Assembly (NCBI RefSeq): GCF_949987515.2
Contig: NC_082696.1
Coordinates: forward strand, 62,442,447-62,506,446
Direction of reading: 5' to 3'
DNA length: 64,000 bases
Source of the DNA: Delphinus delphis
Lineage: Eukaryota; Chordata; Mammalia; Artiodactyla; Delphinidae
The notes beneath the pieces are model-generated. The model was not told the DNA's origin. It worked only from the letters and a program-made list of their open reading frames with translations, and did no database searches. Each line of letters begins with the position of its first letter. Positions within the stretch are counted from its first letter, which is position 1. Shown in pieces: positions 55,336 through 64,000 of this stretch. The position numbers and the translations under genes were made by a program.

Positions 55336-58300
55336 ATTTCTGTTTTGTTATTTTTATATAAGAAGTTTTCCCATTAACAAGTTTTATTAAAGTGTTTTAC
55401 TCTGAGTATTTTTGTCCATAAGATAAGGAGAATTTCCCGTCAAAATGTATAATTAATACTTATTCAAATCTGTATATTGACCTGATGTGCTCAAAGCTAT
55501 AGTCCCTGCATTTGGGAATATTTTTTACTTGGAATATTGGCATTGGGAATTTCAAAAATGGTTATAAGTAGCCACATAGCCTGCCTGGATTGTTTTATTT
55601 TGTTTTTTCTTTGTCTTTTTAATGACAAACTATATCTCAACAACTTGATTACAAGTGTCTGGATCACAGCGATTTAATCTTAAAACATATTTTCATCTCT
55701 CTGGGTACCTTTCACAGTTTTCTCCACAAAGTAGATTAGTTTAAACCAGTTTTGGATGAACAGATATATGAAATAATGAATTATTGAATTTTGATAATTA
55801 TTTGGAGTTTCACATTTTTGACTCCAAACCCAAATTGAAAATTAAGTTAATCATGCATTTATTTTAAAAATCAGATATTTTTTTCTGAAGCAAATTATGT
55901 TCTCTCTATATTATTTTTTTCTAGATTTTCAGTCATATCATTAAATCGTATATACATATATATTCAACAGTTAAATTAGCCAAATTGAAAATAACATATC
56001 CAAAAAGTTCATTAACTAAGAAAATTTTGCAAATCCATTATGATATAGTATGTAGTCATTAAAACAGTAGTCATTATTTTTAATGTCCTTTGTCACCTCA
56101 TCTTCATCTCTGCCCCTTCCACCATCTCAAGAGAGAAACCACAAGTTCATGTCCCATAATCCCTTCCCAGAACTGTTCCAGTTTAGATTCTGAAGGCAAA
56201 GAGGAGAGTCCTTGTTTTCTAGAGGCAGTTGTACACAAGAATCCTGTAGCTTTGGATGTCCCACTTGAGGATCACCCACTTCAGTGCTGAGGCACCTAGG
56301 GTTTCTGGCAGCAATCAGGTGCCTCTAGAATGTTTCTTCAGAAACACTCTCTTTGATATTGAGATATGGTTGCAATCATTGGTGGCAGTTTTTTTGCAAT
56401 GTTTTCACTTCCATATTGACTGAGTATGGCCTTTCTAGTCTTCTCTCACTGAGCAGCACTTAAGCCTGTAATTTCCTATATTATATCTCTTTGTACTCCA
56501 GTTTCCTAGAGTGTCTCCTGTTTTCCTGACTGCACCTTGAATGTTTCATCTAGTTACCTCATACATTTATATCTATTGATATGGCAAGATGTTCACCATA
56601 TATTATAAAGTGGAAAAGTTAAACAAGATATAAAATAGTACGCATAAAATGGTACTGTTGTCTTCTTCCCTTTATTTGTATTTTTAATTGTAAGCATTGA
56701 CGATATCCAAAAATTTATGGATGTCATGGATTACACTGTTCACAGTGCTATTTTTTCTTTTTTTTCTAAGTGTTGAACAATTAACATGGAGTACATGTCC
56801 AATAAAAATAAAGAACGAACAGTCAAATGTACTAATACATAGTTTAGTATAAATATACGTATGATTATTTTAATTTGTAGAAATGAACTGGAATATGTGC
56901 TAAAGTACAATATTCAACCTCCATTAGCCTGGGAGTAATAAATGCCCACTGAGGCAAATCCTTGTGGTACTGTCAATTTACTTTGTGCTTCCTGGACATA
57001 AATCCTTTCTCTGGCAGATGACTGATAGATTAAAAAATACAATTCAAGTGAGGTGATCCACAAACACATGGATATATTTTAAAATGCTAATACAAAACAA
57101 ATGTTACCCACAAATGACTGTCCTGAACTACAGATTTTCTTAGAAATACTCAAAATGTTTTGAGTTTTGTTGTTGTTTTACCTTACAAACTTGAAAACAA
57201 GTATCTTATGATTAATTTGTTATGGAATATAAACAAGATCATATATAAAGGCTTTGTTTCTTTGGGCTTTTTCCTTGTTTATAAATTGTTAAAAATAAAT
57301 TTTGTTTTTTCTATTAATTTACTTGGTAGATTAGATAATAATTTCATATTCTTTGGGTCTCTTTTTAAATATATAAGACCCTAAACCAAGAATGTGTAAG
57401 GATTTATAGGGTTTAGACTGGTGCCAGATTAAAAACAAAAAAAAAAATCCTTCATTATATAGTTAAAAACTAAGTTAAACTTCTATTTTGATTATAATCT
57501 GATAGATATCTCTGAAAATATTTGTAAAAGTTAATTTCTTACAGAATCAAATTAAATCAGGGTGCAAGTATAGTATATATCTTTTTTGGTAAAACATCAT
57601 AAAATATCTTGACTAAATCATTTGCAATGAAAACAGATATTTTACATTTAATGCCTACAATTTTTTTTCCCATTTTCAGGAAGCGTTTTCATAAGTGTTA
57701 TTGTATACCCACTTCACAGACTAATTTCACAAGTTTTCGCAAAATGCTGGGCAAACTTAGCAAAATGAAATGAGCACTATTTGTGTTCTAAAGCAAACGA
57801 ATTCCCACTGTATTCTTGAAGAGTAAAAAAGGCTATTGTAAGTGAGGTGCTATTTGCAAATACCTAGGAGATAAGACAGGAAAGACAGACTCTTTGTTGT
57901 GACAGAAGAGACCTGACATTTTAGCAAGAAAGTACTTTAAATATCAAAGGTGAGTGTAGGAGTTAGCTGAAAAGCAACATAAACGTGTTTAATGCCAGAA
58001 ACATAGTTGAAATACTTGGATAGTTCTTCCTGTTTAGGAGAAACAGAGCTGAATTGGAAACCTGACATGGTCCATTAGTAGAAACAGATCTGGGAGCTAA
58101 GTTAATTGTGTCTGTTTGTATACATTGATATTTTGATGATACAACTGAATAAATGCTAAAATGAAAATTAATATAGAATTAAAATATAAGAACTAAAGTT
58201 AGTTAAATCAGTAAAAATAAATTATGAGTATAACCTCAAATAGGTATGACTTGCCCAATGAAAAGAAGAATAATCTTTAGATGTCAAGTATCATCATTTT

Positions 58301-59692
58301 AACCAACTTTATTGTAATAATACAATGTACTTAAAACATAGATATTAAAACAACTCAAAGATAATCATGCCAACGTATTTTAAGAAAGCTGTTATTGGTT
58401 TAAATGAAATAGTAAGTAGATTTATTTAATAATGTCATTGGAACTGCCTACTGATGATTTAGCACTATTCTCTGACACACCATACATTCCATACTCTCAT
58501 CCTGATGCCTTCACCATGCACCAGTAAATTCATAGGTGTAGGCAGCATCAAATGAATGCTCTATTAGGTTAACATCACTAAAGCCAAGTGATTTTATTTT
58601 ACATAGTGAAAACTAGAACACTGCTCACACAACTGCTGACATGTAAACAGTTTACATAAGTTACTAACTTGAAATGTCTATTCAGATAAGCAAGGGCAGT
58701 ATCTCCATGTTTCAACTGTTTGACACAATGATGGATTATTTATTTACTGAACAGTACTGGTGGCCAGAAAATCTGATTTCCATGCATGAAATCCATGAAA
58801 CCTCAGCCACTGAACAGTTTCTTTTACATGTGGCAAAGGTCATCTATCAAGGGATTTTCTCAGGTTTTGTGTGATTGGTCATGCCTCATTTCCTTCAAGA
58901 AAATATGATTTCCCTAAAGTCTGTGCATTTTAAAAGACTCAAAAAAGGCCCAGAAAGTTATTTCCTCTCTGTTTGTGATAAGCACAGAATATAGAGGCTA
59001 ACCTACAGGGAACGACAAGCAACTGTTTTAGCTAGAAACCATATTTAATCCTATCATTAGGAAAGCCTTAGCACTCACCAGGTATAAAAGGGCTGCAAAA
59101 TTAGACACTTAACCTTGTCATTTAACCTTGCAGAGTTTAATCTGCATTCAAAGTTTAATAAAAATATCACATAGATCTATCCTTATTTAGAAAGGATTTG
59201 TTTCAGATAATATATTTCAGATTTAGAGTCATTTGGTGAAGGACTGTGTGAAGATTGGGCTACGTTTAAAAAAAGTCACCATTTCCAATTTTTGACCTGA
59301 AAAATCAATGAGAAAGAACAGTAAGAAGTTACATTTTTATGAAAAGTTTTAAGAACAATAAATATGAAACATAGTGAAAATCAAGAGCAATTTAAAGAGC
59401 ACTGTTTGCCTGAAAAGAGATTATGACATGTAATTCTTGGAGATTAAAGAGAAAAAACCCTAGTATCCTAACTTAACTATGTTTATGAAATATTCTTTGA
59501 GTCACAGTTAAGAAATATCTTAGAGTATCCATCAAATCGTACCATACTTGGATTTCTTTTCTATTTTTACCTCTCATGTAGTAAAACATTCATTTGTCTG
59601 CCCAAGACTGACAAATTTGGAGAACAATGAATAGGAGGTTGGGAAAATCATACCATGCATATGTAGCATGCTTTAGCTTTCTCATGAGACGA

Positions 59693-59730
59693 GTGCGTGT
59701 GTGTGTGTGTGTGTGTGTGTGTATGCATGC
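59693..59730. repeat. (GT)n microsatellite
   Basis: About 12 uninterrupted GT units followed by 'atgcatgcatg'. Confidence 0.9.
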
Positions 59731-60092
59731 ATGTCTACTATTTAATTATGTTTAACTTGTACTGAGATCTTCTTAGGAGTAAAGAGTGTAACCATCAGGG
59801 ACAACCATCACAGTTAAAGTGGTATTTAGAGAAAATGGTACAAAAAATAACATTTCCTGAGGGAGTTGCAAAAGAAAGGTAGAGACTTTCACAAGCAGAT
59901 AAAAGTAGTATTTTAAACACTGACATTTTGATATGAACAAAATGGGTTAATATTTCTTCTTGCTTTTTCTTTACAACCAATATATGTAGGATTTGGGGGA
60001 AATCACCCCTAATTTGTTATTTTAGTTATGGATCTCCCTTGATCATGAGCAACTTTGATATACCAAAGTTATTAAATAATATAAATGAAATA

Positions 60093-60190
60093 TATTTACA
60101 CACACATACACTTATATGCATAAACTATCTTTGGTTAAGTTAGTATATATGTATATTTATGTGTGTGTATGTATTTGTGTGTATGTGCAC
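60093..60190. repeat. (CA)n and (GT)n blocks in inverted arrangement
   Basis: A short CA block (60099-60112) and, about 50 bases later, two GT blocks (60160-60190). They are complementary and could pair. Confidence 0.65.
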
Positions 60191-63100
60191 ACATCATTGA
60201 GACAAGTATCAACTCAACTTCAATAGAAACACAATTTCTCAATGACTAATTTTGGGTAATTGACCTGTGTTGACAGAATAACTATTCAACTGACTCAACA
60301 TTAGACACGTATTTCCTAACTTGGTCATACTATTAAAATCAATGATAAGAATATTAGGAATTATTATTTTTTCCAATAATTTTTGTATAATTAATTGTAT
60401 AAAATATTTCTGACATCTTTTCTAAATATTTAAGAAAGGTCATTTCTGAGTCTTTTTACAGTACCTTCAGTTTTAATATTGAGCTTCTGTCAAAGTGTAT
60501 TAGTTTCAAAGAGAAGAGAATATTGGAGAATTTGCTACAAATAATTAGGATATTTCTTTAAACTATTTTAATATAGTCTTTTCAACTATAGATTCTTAAT
60601 GTTTCTTGAATTAGATTAATTTTGACAGCAAATTATTTTTCTACCCAATGCCATGAGTATTTTAAATTATAAACAAGTGTTTTACCATTACCAGTATGAA
60701 GTAAAATGTGTTTTACATAGCTATGGGTGATATTCCTCAACTATTAAATATCTCTTTCTTTTGAAATTATAGAGGGATATGTACACATGGATTTTCTATT
60801 TCATATTTATGTGCTATGCTTGAGGCATGTATTTTCTTATAATAAATCACATTAATGTTTAAGCTCTATAGATTTTTAAATAGATATTTTGACATTTAAA
60901 TGACATGATTTCATGAGTAGTACTTTAAGGGTTACAGAGATGTTCATATAAAGAACTAGTTGACATTTATTTTCTGATAGAATTCTTACTAAAAGTAAAT
61001 TGACATTCCTTTTGGTGCTTTATTTACTTGATATATTATGTACAAAAGAATATTCCTTATGCAACCAGTCCTTTCTTATGAATTTTAAAAATAACAAATA
61101 ATCATTACTTGTTATAAATTTCTGACAGTTTAAGGGTTAAAAAAATCGGTTCCTTTAAAACTAATATCCAAATTACTGTTTAAAAGAAACCTGTTTCATT
61201 ACTACTCAGTACCACAAAATGCTTTTTTATTGTTTGAAATAGGCTGATTATATTTAATGTATTTTACTGATTTATTTTTTAAATTCTGTAATCCATATAT
61301 TCATGTGAAATAAAATGTAATTTCTTATGGCAAAGTAATGTCAGTTACTAGACTTGACAAGTGTACACAAATGAGAGCATTTATTAGGAATTTCCTGAGT
61401 ATTTAAGAACAAAACTAGCAATCTTTCCCTTTATTATTAATAAGTATCAAGAGGTCCACAAATGGGGCTGCTCACATGGACTCCAATGGGAAGACCTGAC
61501 AGTGTGTCTAATGTCTGTACACTGCAGCTCCTGGCGCCTCATGCTCCATGTTCTCTAAATGCCTGAGGTGATGGAGAGTCAGTGGATTACAGAGACACTA
61601 AACTCCAGGAGAACATTTGCTGCTTTGATGCTACAAATTTCAAATGAAGGTGCAGTAAAAAAGTGGCTGATGCATTTCCTAGGACAAAATAGAGAAAAGA
61701 AGTAATAAGAGTTCCAAAATACCCTAGTATTCAAAAATTTTCCTCTGATGCAAATACAAAGTCCAGCTCACAAGAGACTAGTGAAATTCAACTTTCATAA
61801 TAATTTCTGCCTTATTGAAAAAAAAACAGAGGTCCCTTCAGACAAGAAATGCAAAGTTGCTATTAAATAAATGTAAAATATGCTAATATAGTGGTTGGAA
61901 AGTCAAGTGCATATGAAGCCCGACACTAGGGATTGCTTTGGTTTCTAATGTTACAGTTTGTGACAAAGATCAGAATTATTTGACACAGTAATTTGTTCCC
62001 CTTTTTGTTCAAGTTCAACAAAACAGTCTGTTCCATTACCCAGCACTCACCCCCACCTTCATTTTTCTTTCTTTTCCTCATCTCTTTATTGAGTGTATTT
62101 TTCATTCGCATGAGTTCAGTGACAATTAGAACCCTTTTGTTAAACTGTGTGTTTATTTTCAGATTTATTTTATCTTTCCTTAATTTAAGTAATAATGTGA
62201 TGACTTTTTCTTTCCTTCATTTAATTTATTTAATTTTTGGTCATGAGAGCAATGGACCAAAATTTGGGGTTTCAATGAATAAACCTAAAAATGCAGCATT
62301 CAAAGACATAGTAATAGTACATGTCTATTAGATTATCAGATATTTCTGTGTTACCCTGAGATAATATAATGTTCATATTTAAGCATAATAAATTCTACAT
62401 GCTATAATGATTAATATGCAAAATAATGGAAATCATGCTACTTCATAATTATTCAAATCCAATATTAAGTGCTTGAAACATTTAAAATAATATAAATGAA
62501 TAAACGAAGAAATTGGTTTTGGTAAAAAGGCTTGGATAATAGTCACCTGCTTATTAATTTGGAGGACAAATTATAGGAGACTATGGATGAATAAAATGAC
62601 TGCTTATTTCATAATGTAGAGGACATTTGGTATTTTAAACTTGGAATCTTAAGTAGGTTACTACACTAAGCAGCAGTTCTGGCTGTACGCGTTTCTATTT
62701 TAAGGAGCAAAGAAACATGAAGCTGCATTCTTAGAACTGGGAATAAACTCAGTGAAAATATTTTTAGATTTCAAGATACCAAGTGGTGGTCACACAACCC
62801 TGACATCCCACAAAGTCCTGAAGGGTCACAGATTAATCACTTACCTCAATCTCTCACAAGAACCCTAAGTCATTCTCAAAATCTCTTGAGATTTAACTCC
62901 TTTGGCTTTGGTGAATATTCAACCACTACCCCACTTCTTCTGTCAGTTTCTTCCTAATAGATTTTTTTCACTCCAGTCAAGTTGAGCCCATTATTTTTTC
63001 TCACTAGAAATACCTTTGCTCTTATGTTTCTTTTAAAATATATACAGTGTTTTCAAGTTTCTTGCAAGTATTTTTTTCTTCCAGTGCAGAAGTTAGGCTC

Positions 63101-63239
63101 TAAGAGAACAGAGGTATTGTCAACACTCCTCACCACTGAAGCCCCAAGACCACAATAGTGCTTGGGACATTTAGATGGTTAATAAGTGTTGTTTAATTGA
63201 TAATAATATATGAAAGATTATAATCAATCAACAAAAATC

Positions 63240-63380
63240 ATAATGATAGCCTTGATAATACAGCAATTTAGTGAATATATATTGCATGCTAGGTTTCTCA
63301 TTTATTCTTTAATACTCGTAATGACTCTCAGAGATAGAAAACACTATCCTCTTTTCACATGTGAAACTAAAGCCCTAAGA
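63240..63380 (-). repeat. MIR SINE, antisense, partial
   Basis: 'tagtgaatatatattgcatg', 'ctaggtttctcatttattct', 'ttaatactcgtaatgactct', 'cactatcctcttttcacatg' and 'tgaaactaaagccctaagat' follow the antisense MIR order. Confidence 0.6.
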
Positions 63381-63446
63381 TTATTTTGACAATAATGTTT
63401 GAAAGTATCATTTACATGGTCACCTAGAATCTCTCCTCTTATACTC

Positions 63447-63656
63447 TTTTTTTTTTTTTTTTTTGCGGTACACGGGCCTCTCACTGTTGTGGCCTCTCCC
63501 GTTGCGGAGCACAGCCTCCGGACGCGCAGGCTCAGCGGCCATGGCTCACGGGCGCAGCCGCTCCGTGGCATGTGGGATCTTCCTGGACCGGTGCACAAAC
63601 CCGTGTCCCCTGCATCGGCAGGTGGACTCTCAACCACTGCGCCACCAGGGAAGCCC
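63447..63656 (-). mobile_element. CHR SINE (short form), antisense
   Basis: A T run, then the complete body and a head ending 'gccaccagggaagccc'. The flanks show no clear duplication. Unlike most other copies, the body has 'cagcctccgg' where they have 'caggctccgg'. Confidence 0.93.
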
Positions 63657-64000
63657 CAGAAAATTGATCCTTAAGATTGTAGTTGTCTAGAATAACTCTT
63701 GGCACCAAAATCTATATTAGGGTTCTTTAAGGGAACTGAAGCAATCCCATATATATAATCCATTATATATCTATATTATCTATCTATCTCGCTCTCTAGC
63801 GAGAAAGAGTTTAGTTGGGAATTTGCTCACACTATTGTGGAGGTTAGCAAATCGAAATTCTGTAAGTAAGTTGGCAGGCTGGAGACCAAGTGGAGAGTTC
63901 AGGTTTCATCTTGACACCTTGACTCCCAAGTCAATCTGGAGGCAGAATTTCCTCTTCCTCCAAGGATCTCTGTCTTTTTCTTCTTAAAACCTTTAACTGA
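63657..64000. repeat. Ancient dispersed repeat, family not assigned, with (TA/TCTA)n
   Basis: From about 63713, phrases such as 'tattagggttctttaaggga', 'aggctggagaccaagtggag' and 'ggaggcagaatttcctcttc' follow a well-known old mammalian repeat that I cannot name with certainty. A TA/TCTA microsatellite lies at 63751-63792. The element runs off the window. Confidence 0.5.

Larger units (their letters stand above)
55336..63235. other. 7.9 kb of unassigned, repeat-poor AT-rich DNA
   Basis: This is the longest stretch here without a recognisable transposable element. I see no open frame with a domain; the longest is 112 codons at 61993-62331 (+), hydrophobic and T-rich. Two sub-blocks, about 57670-57860 and 61440-61680, have more balanced composition and could be old conserved noncoding DNA, but that is a guess. 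Microsatellites are listed separately. Confidence 0.4.

Noticed and set aside
1..64000. CRISPR arrays, bacterial operons, phage or plasmid features
   Set aside because: The repeats are eukaryotic transposons and microsatellites; there are no regularly spaced direct repeats and no prokaryotic gene organisation.
1..64000. BovB (RTE) LINE, which would suggest a ruminant
   Set aside because: I found no sequence that I recognise as BovB; CHR SINEs dominate instead.

Overview
The window is mammalian nuclear DNA from a whale or dolphin (Cetacea). It holds eight short copies of the Glu-tRNA-derived CHR SINE, which share a head with A and B boxes, the same GC-rich body and an A-rich tail. Four longer CHR-type SINEs and cetartiodactyl-type L1 elements are also present. 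CHR SINEs also occur in hippopotamus and ruminants, but the number and similarity of the short copies, and the lack of any BovB sequence I can recognise, favour a cetacean. The DNA is AT-rich and has no host protein-coding gene, rRNA, functional tRNA or CpG island that I can support. It reads as a gene desert or part of a very long intron.

Layout. 0-9.5 kb: AT-rich DNA with decayed MIR and L1 pieces. 9.5-16 kb: two separate antisense L2 copies, one interrupted by a MER1 (hAT) DNA transposon and one by an MLT1 LTR, with a CHR SINE between them. 16.7-21.4 kb: two antisense CHR SINEs and a 5'-truncated antisense L1 of 3.2 kb with a perfect 16-bp target-site duplication (TSD). 22.9-29.1 kb: an antisense class I (gammaretrovirus-like) endogenous retrovirus with both LTRs, a 6-bp TSD and decayed gag, pro and pol, but no room for env. 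29.5-33.4 kb: old L1 sequence holding a twin-primed (5'-inverted) L1, whose inverted arm contains an RPS15 retrocopy with a complete 145-codon frame. 35-41 kb: SINEs, a second MER1 and unassigned DNA. 41.5-49.5 kb: an L1 graveyard with a long CHR SINE and a tail-less L1 fragment inserted into it. 50.6-51.4 kb: two head-to-tail long CHR SINEs sharing one flanking motif three times. 51.4-63.2 kb: mostly unassigned AT-rich sequence with one CHR SINE and some microsatellites. 63.2-64 kb: a MIR, a CHR SINE and an old repeat.

Nothing here works together as a pathway. The coherent story is a record of insertions. Target-site duplications allow at least twelve insertions to be delimited, several of them to the base, and nesting gives their relative ages: L2 and old L1 first, then MER1 and MLT1, the retrovirus, younger L1s, the RPS15 retrocopy, and CHR SINEs among the latest. 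I found no previously undescribed functional system. The items most worth a second look are the RPS15 reading frame, the twin-primed L1 with a possible short 3' transduction, the tail-less L1 insertion, the tandem SINE pair, and a 44-nt hairpin at 11903-11946.
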